This document shows positions 18,063-25,429 of a stretch of 64,000 nt of DNA, piece after piece (within the stretch, counting starts at the first letter, position 1; each line of letters opens with the position of its first letter). The notes below the pieces were generated by a model, which was not told the DNA's origin, did not search any database, and was given only the letters and a program-made list of their open reading frames with translations. Origin of the DNA: Metapseudomonas resinovorans DSM 21078 (GTDB lineage: Bacteria > Pseudomonadota > Gammaproteobacteria > Pseudomonadales > Pseudomonadaceae); NCBI RefSeq assembly GCF_000423545.1, contig NZ_AUIE01000005.1:124001-188000 (forward strand). Direction: 5' to 3'. The position numbers and the translations under genes are program-made.

Positions 18063-18139
18063 GGGGTGTTCCTTGTTTTTCAGGCAAAAGGGGGCCATCC
18101 CGCCCGTGGGCGGGGGCTTGGTTGGGTAATGGGGGGCGG

Positions 18140-19411
18140 CTAGAAGAAGGTTTCCACAGCTCCGACCACGCGGTAGTCGTCATCCACCAACAGCAGTTGC
18201 CGCCACTTGTCGAAGGTCAGGCAGGGGTGGGATATCTCGAAGGCCAGCAGGTCGCCGACCTGCAAGTCGGCATCCTGCGGGAGGGTCATGAAGGCGTGTT
18301 GGTCCATCATGCGGGTGATGCGCCAGTCCGCCGGCGCCGCCGTCGGTGCGTGATCCGAGCCGGGGCGGTGGTGCAACGACGTGATGGGCATACCGGCATC
18401 GAACGCGGCATCGCGCTTGCCCAGGGCGATGATTGCCAGGCCTGGCTCCGGCATCGACTGTACGTTGGCCCAGAGTTGCAGCGCCGGCAACAGGCTGCGG
18501 CCCATTTCCCGCGCCACTCTGTTGTTGGCCTGGATGCGTTGCTCGGCGTCGCGGTAGATGCCGGCGTCGTGGGTCAGGTAGCAGCCGGGGCGCAGGATCA
18601 CCTGCAGCGGGTGGCCGATATCCTGGCCGGCGAACTCTTCGGCAACGACGTCGAACCAGGCCGAACCCGCACCGGAAAGCAGAATCTCCGGCTCGGCGAA
18701 GCAGTTTCCATCGGCCAGGGCGCGGGCGCGCTGCAGGACATGGCGGAGCAGCGCGCGAATGGCGTCCTCTTCCTGCAGCACACCTTCGTAGAGCTCGATG
18801 CCCACCAGATCGATGGACTGCGGCCAGCGTCTGATGGCCTCGAGCAGCTCGGCTTCCTGATCCGCATTGCGGATGCCGGTGCGACCGCCCGGAACGCCGT
18901 ACTCGATCAGCACGCGCAGGCGCTGGCCGGTCTCGTCGAAGTAGCGTCCGAGGGCGTCCACGTTGGCGGGGGAGTCCACCAGGCAGCAGAAGCTGAAGTC
19001 CAGGTCCTGCAGGAGCCGCGAGACGATTGCCATGTTGCCCTTGCCCACCAGTTGATTGGCCAGCAGGACGCGGCGGACGCCAGCGGCATAGGCGGCCTGT
19101 ACCTGGGGCGCGGTTGCCAGCGTAATGCCCCAGGCGCCGTGCGCCAGCTGCAGGTGGAAGAGGGTGGGGCTCATCGTCGTCTTGCCATGGGGGGCCAGTT
19201 GCACGCCGTAGCGCTGGATGAACTGGCGCATCCACTCCAGGTTGTGGTGGATGCGGCTTTGGCGCAGGACCGCCACCGGCAAGCTGACGTCTTCGTCGAG
19301 TATGTTCCAGCCCAGCGTTTCTATCGCTTCCAGTGGGCAATCCGGAGGGGTGGCGCCAAGGCCTTTGGTGAGCGGATTCAATGACCGTTCTTGAAACTTG
19401 TTTTCAGTCAT
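18140..19411 (-). CDS. Fold-type III PLP enzyme of the D-threonine aldolase/D-serine dehydratase family
   Basis: First gene of the operon. The 423-residue protein has the alanine-racemase-like barrel with the PLP lysine at Lys77 (LAPHGKTTMSP). The C-terminal metal pair is His395 and Cys397 (ISHPCLTFDKW), as in eukaryotic-type D-serine dehydratase. The family includes D-threonine aldolases, D-serine/D-amino acid dehydratases and, as I recall, the D-glucosaminate dehydratase of P. fluorescens. With a deacylase, RidA, KDG-type kinase and GntP permease, glucosaminate dehydratase is the best inference. The start MTENKFQERS (ATG at 19411) has an AGGGAG site 8 bases upstream. Confidence 0.85.
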   Translation of the reverse strand: MTENKFQERSLNPLTKGLGATPPDCPLEAIETLGWNILDEDVSLPVAVLRQSRIHHNLEWMRQFIQRYGVQLAPHGKTTMSPTLFHLQLAHGAWGITLATAPQVQAAYAAGVRRVLLANQLVGKGNMAIVSRLLQDLDFSFCCLVDSPANVDALGRYFDETGQRLRVLIEYGVPGGRTGIRNADQEAELLEAIRRWPQSIDLVGIELYEGVLQEEDAIRALLRHVLQRARALADGNCFAEPEILLSGAGSAWFDVVAEEFAGQDIGHPLQVILRPGCYLTHDAGIYRDAEQRIQANNRVAREMGRSLLPALQLWANVQSMPEPGLAIIALGKRDAAFDAGMPITSLHHRPGSDHAPTAAPADWRITRMMDQHAFMTLPQDADLQVGDLLAFEISHPCLTFDKWRQLLLVDDDYRVVGAVETFF

Positions 19412-19444
19412 GCGGGCTATCTCCCTAAGTTCCTGAAAACAAGT
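19396..19444. promoter_or_regulatory. 12-bp inverted repeat at the head of the RpiR operon (candidate operator)
   Basis: The arms ACTTGTTTTCAG (19396-19407) and CTGAAAACAAGT (19433-19444) are perfect reverse complements, 25 bases apart, spanning the start codon and ribosome-binding site of the first operon gene. The left arm also lies in a near-palindrome TGAAAC-TT-GTTTTCA. RpiR proteins bind dyads with TGAAA/TTTCA cores, so this is a good operator; an mRNA hairpin hiding the start codon is an alternative. Confidence 0.6.
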
Positions 19445-19736
19445 ATCACTGAACTCCACCGCAAGCCAGGTACCCCCACAGAACCGAAAGTAAGCTGATC
19501 TGATGCGGGTGCTGACCGTCTGAAGGATTGACCAAATAGCTCTACCCCAGCCGTTCGCGCGCTGTTCCGTCAGTTTGGCTGGTTGCCGCAGAGAACGAGT
19601 CCAATCGTTCGGCGTCAGTTGCCTACGTGTAGATGGGTTGGTGTCTGCATTCGTCGACGAATGCTTCTGACGCCGTAGCGGATAAGTCCTAGGGGTTATG
19701 CCATTTCGATGGCTAGGCCTGGCGCCATTGCAGCGG
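19445..19736. other. Intergenic region upstream of the amino sugar acid operon
   Basis: No gene was recognised. The region holds the promoter for the leftward operon. A short CATTCGTCGACGAATG palindrome lies near 19649-19664, and there are no convincing -35/-10 pairs. Confidence 0.4.
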
Positions 19737-19988
19737 TTAGCTGGTGCAGCAGGCCAGCGAACTCATGTCGAAGACAGCGGGAAGCGAGATCTCGCGGCCG
19801 GTCGGCGGGTTACCCGACAGAACCTGTATGGCGCGCTCGTTGGTGATTCCGCGGCTGATGTTGTGGTTGGCTTCGATGGTCTTTGCCACCGAGCCCACCG
19901 AGCCGTGGGCGCAGCCTATCAACGAAAAGCCGTTGGTCATGACTGCCAGGGCGGTGAGGAAATAGAGTCGATTCCTGTGCTGTTTCAT
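19737..19988 (-). CDS. Small putative lipoprotein
   Basis: The 83-residue product has a basic start (MKQHRNRLYF), a hydrophobic stretch and a likely lipobox ending SLIGC with Cys26, so it would be lipid-anchored. The mature part is short and contains TIEANHNISRGITNERAIQVLSG and a C-terminal pair of cysteines. I do not recognise the family. It lies 24 bases downstream of the small membrane protein gene on the same strand, and the two probably form a unit. GACTGAAA precedes the ATG, a weak ribosome-binding site. Confidence 0.6.
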   Translation of the reverse strand: MKQHRNRLYFLTALAVMTNGFSLIGCAHGSVGSVAKTIEANHNISRGITNERAIQVLSGNPPTGREISLPAVFDMSSLACCTS

Positions 19989-20012
19989 TTTCAGTCGTGC
20001 CTGTGCCTGGTG

Positions 20013-20237
20013 TCAGCCTTGGTGTCTGCCGCTGGGTTTCTTCTGGCTCGCCAGCAGCACCGGGATGCTCTGACTGAGTTGCTGGTAGAAACTCATGGAT
20101 GCGTCTGTGGGACTCACCCCGATGCGACCGCGCTCGTAACCGAAGCTGATGGCAAGCACCACCATCACCACGACGAAATACAAGCCGAGGCTGGCAAGGG
20201 CGCCATTGCGTGCGTACTGAATGGTGGGGTTGCTCAT
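20013..20237 (-). CDS. Small single-span membrane protein, unknown function
   Basis: The 74-residue product begins MSNPTIQYARNGALASLGLYF, has one transmembrane span (about residues 14-36, VVVMVVLAISFGY) and a soluble tail with MSFYQQLSQSIPVLLASQKK. The ATG at 20237 is better than the longer frame to 20339, whose extra residues look like untranslated leader. It is upstream of, and likely cotranscribed with, the small lipoprotein gene. No family was recognised. Confidence 0.6.
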   Translation of the reverse strand: MSNPTIQYARNGALASLGLYFVVVMVVLAISFGYERGRIGVSPTDASMSFYQQLSQSIPVLLASQKKPSGRHQG

Positions 20238-20577
20238 GTCTGGACTCCGCGACCGGGGGACTTGGGGTGGGCGTAGAGTCGCGAAAATCCTTTCGATGAA
20301 AAAACGACGTTCAGGCATGGTAAGTATCGACGGCACCAATAGTTCCGTCGGGCTCCGTCAATTTTACTTGACGTGGCGTGTAAAGCGCCGAGCTAGAGCG
20401 GCACAGCCTTGCGGCTTCGGCAGGGGAGGCACGGCACCTGATGCAGCCTATCGCCCTGTTAGACGTTGGCTATGGGGGAGGGGATCAAGCGGTATTTCAA
20501 TCACACCGTCACTGTGTTAAATAAATCGCACATTTTCCCTACATAGAGCCTCTCTGCATTTCAGGAACCATGAGCTA
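20238..20577. other. Divergent intergenic region
   Basis: 340 bases between the small membrane protein gene and the amidotransferase gene. The sequence near 20510-20560 is AT-rich and probably holds the amidotransferase promoter. A small dyad CGTCAA-TTTTAC-TTGACG lies near 20356-20373. Nothing else was recognised. Confidence 0.4.
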
Positions 20578-21297
20578 ATGCCACTTCGCATCTGCATTCT
20601 CGAAACTGACATTCTCCGCCCCGAACTGGTCGATCAATACAAAGGCTACGGCCTGATGTTCGAGCAGCTGTTCGCCAAACAGCCGATTGCTGCGGAGTTC
20701 AGTGTCTACAACGTGGTGCAGGGGCATTACCCGCCGGAGGGTGAGACGTTCGACGCCTACCTGGTGACCGGCAGCAAGGCCGACTCTTTCGGCACCGATC
20801 CCTGGATCCTGAAGCTCAAGGAGTTCCTGCTGGCGCGCTACGAGGCCGGCGACAAACTGCTAGGCGTCTGCTTCGGCCACCAACTACTCGCCCTGTTGCT
20901 GGGTGGGCGTACCGAGCGCGCTACGCAGGGCTGGGGCGTGGGCACCCATAGCTACCAGCTGAAACAGAAGCCGGAGTGGATGACCCCCGAGCTGGAGGAC
21001 CTGACCCTGCTGATCAGCCATCAGGACCAGGTCACCCAACTGCCCGAAAACGCCACGCTGCTGGCCTCCAGCGACTTTTGCCCGAACGCCGCTTACGCCG
21101 TAGGCGACCAGGTGCTGTGCTTCCAGGGCCACCCGGAGTTCGTTCACGATTACTCCCGCGCACTGCTCGATCTGCGCCAGGATTTCCTCGGCGATGAGGT
21201 CTACAAGCAAGGCGTAAGCAGCTTGAACCGCGACCACCAGGGGGCTGCCGTGGCTGAGTGGATGATGCGCTTCATCGCTCGCGACCGCGCGGCCTGA
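20578..21297 (+). CDS. Class I glutamine amidotransferase-like protein
   Basis: The 239-residue protein has a GATase1 fold related to the glutaminase half of GMP synthase. The nucleophile is Cys98 in LLGVCFGHQLLA, and the His185/Glu187 pair is in FQGHPEFVH, so the catalytic triad is complete. Stand-alone members hydrolyse gamma-glutamyl amides or act on polyamine conjugates (PuuD-like), but the partner or substrate is not shown by neighbours. No synthetase domain follows. A strong terminator lies immediately downstream, so it is a single-gene unit. Confidence 0.88.
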   Translation: MPLRICILETDILRPELVDQYKGYGLMFEQLFAKQPIAAEFSVYNVVQGHYPPEGETFDAYLVTGSKADSFGTDPWILKLKEFLLARYEAGDKLLGVCFGHQLLALLLGGRTERATQGWGVGTHSYQLKQKPEWMTPELEDLTLLISHQDQVTQLPENATLLASSDFCPNAAYAVGDQVLCFQGHPEFVHDYSRALLDLRQDFLGDEVYKQGVSSLNRDHQGAAVAEWMMRFIARDRAA

Positions 21298-21310
21298 TCG
21301 GAGTTGTACG

Positions 21311-21339
21311 GAAAAACCCGCCTTCAGGCGGGTTTTTTG
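21311..21339. terminator. Rho-independent terminator
   Basis: Stem ACCCGCC-TTCA-GGCGGGT flanked by AAAAA and TTTTTT. It can serve the amidotransferase gene and the convergent CorA-type gene. Confidence 0.92.
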
Positions 21340-21380
21340 TCGCACGGGGCGTTGCCCGTTCGCGCACTGTCCGCTGCCCT

Positions 21381-22352
21381 TCACAGCCAGCCGTAGTGCT
21401 TGAAGCTGGCATAGAGCGCGGTACACCCGGTTGCCACCAGCCCCAGCACGCCGAAGTAACCGTATTGCCACGTCAGCTCCGGCATGTATTGGAAGTTCAT
21501 GCCGTAGATGCCCGCAACTGCCGTCGGGAAGGCAAGGATGGCGGCCCAGGCGGCGAATTTGCGTTGCACCACGCTCTGCCTGGACGACTCCAGCAACAAG
21601 CCGATTTCAATGGCGTGATCGGCCATTTCGCGCAGGCCCGTCAGGTCTTCAAGCAGGCGTTTGACATGGATGGCGATGTCGCGGAAGTAAGGCCGCATGT
21701 GCTTGTCGATGAAAGGGAAGTCCAGACGCTGCAGCTCCTCGCAGATTTCCCCCATGGGGCCGATGTAACGTCGCAGGCGCAGCAGGTCGCGGCGCAAGCA
21801 GTGGATGCGCTCGACATCGGACTTGCCCAGCGGGCGCTCCAGCACGTTCTGTTCGATCGCCTCCAGCTCCACATGGAAGCTGTCCATCAGCGGCCGATAG
21901 TTTTCCAGCACGAAGCTGAGCAGCGCGTAGAGGACGAAGTCTTCGCCGTGGTCGAGCAACAGCGGGCGTGCCTCGCAGCGCTGGCGAACGCGGGAGTAGG
22001 GCGCGGATTCGCCGTAGCGGGCACTGATGATGTAGCCCTTGCCGGCGAACAGTTGCGTCTCGATGAACTGCAGTTCACCTTCGACTTCGATCGGCGAATA
22101 GACCACCAGGAACAGGGCGTCACCGAAGGTCTCCAGCTTGGGACGGGTATGGCGGGTGAGGGCGTCTTCGAGGGCCAGTTCGTGCAGGTCGAACTGTCGC
22201 TGCAGGTTGCTCAGTTCTTCCGCACCGGGGTCATGCAGGCCTATCCAGACGAAGTGCCCCGGCTTGCTGGCCCACTGCAAGCCTTCATCGAGGGTTATGT
22301 CGGTGACTTTCCGGCCTTTGGTATATACAGCGGCGGCAACGACTCGACCCAT
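21381..22352 (-). CDS. CorA-family divalent cation transporter
   Basis: The 323-residue protein has a long cytoplasmic N-terminal domain and two C-terminal transmembrane helices. The signature GMN motif is in GIYGMNFQYMPEL at the end of the first helix. It forms pentameric magnesium or other divalent metal channels, some members favouring Zn efflux (ZntB-like). The N-terminus MGRVVAAAVYTKGRKVTD fits the CorA family. The gene stands alone, convergent with the amidotransferase gene and divergent from the hydrolase gene. Metal preference cannot be read. Confidence 0.92.
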   Translation of the reverse strand: MGRVVAAAVYTKGRKVTDITLDEGLQWASKPGHFVWIGLHDPGAEELSNLQRQFDLHELALEDALTRHTRPKLETFGDALFLVVYSPIEVEGELQFIETQLFAGKGYIISARYGESAPYSRVRQRCEARPLLLDHGEDFVLYALLSFVLENYRPLMDSFHVELEAIEQNVLERPLGKSDVERIHCLRRDLLRLRRYIGPMGEICEELQRLDFPFIDKHMRPYFRDIAIHVKRLLEDLTGLREMADHAIEIGLLLESSRQSVVQRKFAAWAAILAFPTAVAGIYGMNFQYMPELTWQYGYFGVLGLVATGCTALYASFKHYGWL

Positions 22353-22512
22353 GGTTCAGCTGTTCCTTCATCCGTTGGTGGGAAGTTTGGCGCGCAGGTT
22401 ATCGCGCCTGATCTTCTGAGTCTTGCCGAAGGCCGAGGTTCTGCAATGGCAAGACTAGAGCAATGGCTCTAAATTGATCGCTCCCCTCACCGATCGAAAC
22501 AAGGAGAACACA

Positions 22513-23370
22513 TTGATCGAGGCCTTCCGATTTTCTGCAGGTCGGTTCCATTGCCCCTATCGGGTCTACCGTTCGGCCGTTGCCGGTCCGATACTGATCC
22601 TGTTGCCGGCCCTTGGCGTAGCTGCGCGCAAGTACGAAAACTTTGCCCTGGGCCTAGTGGCTGCAGGCAACCAGGTGCTGGTAGTGGATTGGCCCGGCCA
22701 GGGAGAAAGTGCCCCACGACCGAGCCGCCAGTTGGACTATGGCTACCGTGACCTGATCGATGAGTTCGTACCGAGCTTGCTGACGGCTGCTCGCCAGCAT
22801 TTTCCCCAAGGTCGCCTGGTTCTGCTGGGTCATAGCCTGGGCGGGCATATCGCGACGTTGTTCGCTGCTGCCAATCCCCAGGCCGAGGTGGCGGTGGTGG
22901 GCGTGGCCTGCGGGAATATTCATTTCCGCAACTGGCAGGGCAGGCAGCGCTTGCTGACGCCCAGCGTGGCCATGATCTTCAACCTGTTGACGGCCGTGTT
23001 CGGATACCTGCCGGGCAAGACCATCGGTTTCGGTGGCCACGAAGCGCGCAGCCTGATGCGCGATTGGGGGCGAGTGGCCTGGACGGGTAACTTCGATCAC
23101 CTCGGGTTGGATCTGACCCATCCTCGACACAACCGGACGCCTTCTCTGTTCATTGGCATTCACGGCGACTCTTTCGCCCCGGAAGCCTCCACCTGCGGCC
23201 TGGCCGCGTTGATCCAGGAACAACCCCAAGTCCGCATGCTGCGCTCTCCAAGGCCGGCATCAGAGAATCCCCATAGCGCCTGGTTACGTTCCCCGGTGAC
23301 CGTAATCGAGGAGGTCGTGAGTGGGTTGGCGCTGCTTCGTTGTGAGGTCACCACCGGTCAGGCGGTATGA
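22513..23370 (+). CDS. Alpha/beta hydrolase
   Basis: The 285-residue alpha/beta-hydrolase-fold protein has the nucleophile elbow GHSLGGH with Ser108. A probable histidine lies in SENPHSAWLRSP near residue 264. No signal peptide is present. A TTG start at 22513 is chosen because AAGGAG sits 6 bases before it (22501-22506); the TTG at 22474 lacks such a site. It resembles serine aminopeptidase/monoacylglycerol-lipase-like hydrolases, but the substrate is unknown. It is divergent from the CorA-type gene. Confidence 0.82.
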   Translation: MIEAFRFSAGRFHCPYRVYRSAVAGPILILLPALGVAARKYENFALGLVAAGNQVLVVDWPGQGESAPRPSRQLDYGYRDLIDEFVPSLLTAARQHFPQGRLVLLGHSLGGHIATLFAAANPQAEVAVVGVACGNIHFRNWQGRQRLLTPSVAMIFNLLTAVFGYLPGKTIGFGGHEARSLMRDWGRVAWTGNFDHLGLDLTHPRHNRTPSLFIGIHGDSFAPEASTCGLAALIQEQPQVRMLRSPRPASENPHSAWLRSPVTVIEEVVSGLALLRCEVTTGQAV

Positions 23371-23388
23371 AATATTCTGTTACAGCCG

Positions 23389-23414
23389 CTAGTGTTCACT
23401 AGGTAACTCACTAG
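23389..23414. promoter_or_regulatory. Palindrome plus repeated half-site before the Gly/His-rich gene
   Basis: CTAGTG-TT-CACTAG is a perfect 14-bp palindrome at 23389-23402, and a further TCACTAG follows at 23408-23414. This is in the short promoter region of the secreted glycine-rich protein and could bind a dimeric regulator. Confidence 0.45.
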
Positions 23415-23431
23415 AGAACGCGGGGCCTGTC

Positions 23432-23923
23432 ATGACGCTAAAGAAGTGTTTACTGGCGATGGCGATCTGCTCGGTTTTGAGTCTGTCCTTCACCGTCTTG
23501 CCGGGTGATCTCTCCAGCGCATCGAGTGCCTATGCCAAGGATGGTGGGGGTGGCGGTGGAGGAAGTGGCGGCGGCGGTGGAGGAGGTGGCAGCGGCGGTG
23601 GAGGAGGTGGCCACGGCGGTAGTGGCGGTGGCCACGGCGGTAGCGGAGGTGGCCACGGCGGTAGCGGAGGTGGCCATGGCGGTAGCGGAAGCGGCCACGG
23701 TGGCGATGGCAGTGGTCACAGCGGTGACGGTGGCCACTCTGGAAATAGCGGCCCCGGCAGCGCCCACAGCGACCGCGGGGCAGGCGATGGCCCCGGTCAT
23801 GACGACGGCGGGCCCCATGGCGTCGGACACGGCGCGGACGACGGGCCGGGCCATGATGTCGGCGACGATCACGGCCAGCATGCGGGTGCCGAACCGGGCG
23901 ATGACAACGGCGGAGCCATGTAA
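23432..23923 (+). CDS. Secreted glycine/histidine-rich repeat protein
   Basis: The 163-residue product has a signal peptide (residues 1-35, ending SSAYA before KDGG). The mature region is almost wholly Gly, His, Ser and Asp. A heptad GGHGGSG is repeated about five times (around residues 59-92), encoded by a tandem 21-bp DNA repeat, followed by GHDDGG/GHGADDGPG-like units. No fold is predicted. Such regions can bind Ni, Zn or Cu ions or form adhesive or matrix layers; both are inference. The gene has its own palindromic upstream region and terminator. Confidence 0.75.
   Translation: MTLKKCLLAMAICSVLSLSFTVLPGDLSSASSAYAKDGGGGGGGSGGGGGGGGSGGGGGGHGGSGGGHGGSGGGHGGSGGGHGGSGSGHGGDGSGHSGDGGHSGNSGPGSAHSDRGAGDGPGHDDGGPHGVGHGADDGPGHDVGDDHGQHAGAEPGDDNGGAM
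23606..23689 (+). repeat. Tandem 21-bp coding repeat
   Basis: Four adjacent near-identical 21-bp units of the form GGTGGCCACGGCGGTAGCGG plus one base run from 23606 to 23689, with a degenerate fifth unit after. They encode the GGHGGSG heptad inside the secreted Gly/His-rich protein. Unit number is likely to vary between strains through slippage. Confidence 0.85.
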
Positions 23924-23939
23924 CTCCACCCCAAAAGAG

Positions 23940-23964
23940 AAAGCCCCGCATCGCGGGGCTTCTT
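23940..23964. terminator. Terminator-like hairpin between convergent genes
   Basis: Stem AGCCCCGC-ATC-GCGGGGCT followed by TCTTCG and preceded by GAAA. It ends the Gly/His-rich gene and probably the opposing crotonase gene. Confidence 0.8.
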
Positions 23965-23977
23965 CGTGTCCGGGAGC

Positions 23978-24667
23978 TTAGACCAGGTGCTGTTTATCCA
24001 GCTCGATGGCCGCATCCAGGGTTTCCAGCAGCGCCTTGCGGACCTTGAGCTTGGTGTTGCGGTGGGCGGTCATGTTGATCTTCTTCAGTTGCAAGGCGGC
24101 GGCGCGGGTGGCCTCCTGCAGATGCTCGATCGGTACGACCTTGTCGAGGAATCCGGCATCCAGCGCGCCCTGCGGATCGAACATCTCGCCATTGATCACC
24201 GAACGGTGGAAGGCGGACTTGCGCAGACGATCACGTGCCAGTTCGATGCCCACGTGGTGCATGGTCATGCCGATCTGCACTTCGTTGAGGCCAATGCTGA
24301 ACGGACCTTCGACGCCGATGCGGTAATCCGCGGACAGCAGGATGAAGGCTCCTTTCGCGACGGCATGACCCGGGCAGGCGACGATGACGGGGTAGGGGTG
24401 TGCCAGCATGCGGCGAGCCAGCGTGGAACCGGCAGCGACCAGGGCGACGGCGTTCTGCGGACCGGACGTCATCACTTTCAGGTCGTAGCCACCGGAAAGG
24501 ATGCCCGGCTGGCCGGTGATGACGACAATGGCCCGGTCCTGTTCGGCGCGATCCAGCGCGGTGTTGAAGGCAGCGATCACATCCGGGGAGATGGCATTCA
24601 CCTTGCCGTTGCTGAGGGTCAGGGTGGCAACGCCGTCTTCGAGTTGGTAGGAGATCAGCTCACTCAT
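23978..24667 (-). CDS. Crotonase (enoyl-CoA hydratase/isomerase) family protein
   Basis: The 229-residue crotonase-fold protein binds an acyl-CoA. The oxyanion-hole segments are ILSGGYDLKVM (about 57-67) and PGHAVAKGAFILLSADYRIG (99-118). The canonical pair of catalytic glutamates of enoyl-CoA hydratase is not clear, so it may be a hydratase, isomerase or thioesterase-like member. The start at 24667 (MSELISYQLEDGVATLTLS) has AGGAACCTGCC just upstream. It is a single-gene unit with no beta-oxidation neighbours. Confidence 0.85.
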   Translation of the reverse strand: MSELISYQLEDGVATLTLSNGKVNAISPDVIAAFNTALDRAEQDRAIVVITGQPGILSGGYDLKVMTSGPQNAVALVAAGSTLARRMLAHPYPVIVACPGHAVAKGAFILLSADYRIGVEGPFSIGLNEVQIGMTMHHVGIELARDRLRKSAFHRSVINGEMFDPQGALDAGFLDKVVPIEHLQEATRAAALQLKKINMTAHRNTKLKVRKALLETLDAAIELDKQHLV

Positions 24668-24881
24668 GGCAGGTTCCTTGTTAAGAAGTGGATCGACGTT
24701 ACTCAGCGCCACCGTGGAGGTAAAGGGCTGAGACTGACTGCTCGGTCAGCTCCAATTCCTGGCTCCTCGCCCCTGGTTCAAAAAGCCTCCGCTATGCTGC
24801 GACCGGCCACTTGACAGCAGAAGTGGAAATTGGCATGCGGAAGAAATTTTCATAAACGCATGAAATTTATGAAAAAAGTGT

Positions 24882-24910
24882 TTGCATTCCGGAAAACACT
24901 CCACTAAATT
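24882..24910 (+). promoter_or_regulatory. Sigma-70 promoter of tRNA-Ser
   Basis: TTGCAT (24882-24887) and TAAATT (24905-24910) are separated by 17 bases and lie 38 bases before the tRNA. The surrounding AT-rich stretch (24845-24885) fits an UP-like element. Confidence 0.65.
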
Positions 24911-24948
24911 AGCGCACCTCGACGGGGCCAACGCCTCGAAGAGATTCC

Positions 24949-25038
24949 GGTGAGGTGTCCGAGCGGTTGAAGGAGCACGCCTGGAAAGTGTGTATACGGG
25001 AAACCGTATCGTGGGTTCGAATCCCACCCTCACCGCCA
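24949..25038 (+). tRNA. tRNA-Ser(GGA)
   Basis: A 90-base tRNA with encoded CCA. Acceptor arms GGTGAGG and CCTCACC pair over 7 bp. The anticodon loop CTGGAAA reads GGA, the T arm is GGGTTCGAATCCC, and there is a long variable arm (TGTATACGGGAAACCGTATCG) as expected for serine. It is followed by a strong terminator. Genomic islands often enter at tRNA-Ser genes, and the region just downstream looks accessory. Confidence 0.97.
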
Positions 25039-25052
25039 CTTTCCGTACAGAT

Positions 25053-25087
25053 AAGCCCCTGATTTCTAACGAGATCAGGGGCTTTTT
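25053..25087 (+). terminator. Terminator of tRNA-Ser (first copy of a 31-bp direct repeat)
   Basis: Stem AGCCCCTGAT...ATCAGGGGCT with a T run. Bases 25057-25087 are repeated without mismatch at 26119-26149, 1,062 bp downstream. Confidence 0.92.
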
Positions 25088-25153
25088 CTTTGCCTGCAAA
25101 AAAAAGCGGGTGTCGAAAAAGTGTCAAGGGCACTTTCGTCCGTTGCCGGACGA

Positions 25154-25175
25154 TCCCCTAGGGGACGTGTATAGT
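25154..25175. promoter_or_regulatory. Palindrome and -10 element before the antitoxin gene
   Basis: TCCCCTAGGGGA (25154-25165) is a perfect 12-bp palindrome directly upstream of a TATAGT -10-like box at 25170-25175. That is a typical place for autorepression by a type II antitoxin. The 14 bases TCCCCTAGGGGACG are also identical to the 3' end of the tRNA-Glu genes in this window. Confidence 0.5.
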
Positions 25176-25222
25176 GAGCCCATTGCAGCCAAGGCTGCGC
25201 TTTGCTGGAAAGGGTTACTGCT

Positions 25223-25414
25223 ATGGCGGGTCGCGCAGAAGATCGCAACGGTGGAAGGGGTTTCGTCTCTCGGGACAAGCAGACCGGCCGCTTTGTGCGC
25301 GTTGTTGCCAAGAAGAAGGCAGTGAAATCCCAATCCGCACCGGTTCAGCACCTTTCCGACAGCGAATCACGCGAACTGTCAGACGTCTTCGTCGAGCTAC
25401 TGACCTCGCGATAA
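25223..25414 (+). CDS. Putative antitoxin of a YafO-type toxin-antitoxin pair
   Basis: The 63-residue basic protein begins MAGRAEDRNGGRGFVSRDKQ and continues TGRFVRVVAKKK, with a polar C-terminus ending DVFVELLTSR. GGAAAGGG lies about 9 bases before the ATG. It has the size and position (16 bases before the toxin ATG) of a type II antitoxin and a palindromic promoter. I do not recognise a named antitoxin family; the assignment rests on the adjacent YafO-like frame. If the toxin is dead, this gene may persist as an orphan. Confidence 0.55.
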   Translation: MAGRAEDRNGGRGFVSRDKQTGRFVRVVAKKKAVKSQSAPVQHLSDSESRELSDVFVELLTSR

Positions 25415-25429
25415 GGCTTCCGGTCAAGG

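Noticed and set aside
23606-23689. Short regular repeats that might suggest a CRISPR array
   Set aside because: The units are directly adjacent with no spacers and encode a protein heptad.
24746-25133. Minus-strand open frames over tRNA-Ser containing [10 protein letters not shown] and VRVGFEPT
   Set aside because: These peptide strings are well-known false proteins made by translating the antisense of tRNA genes; the tRNA explains the sequence.
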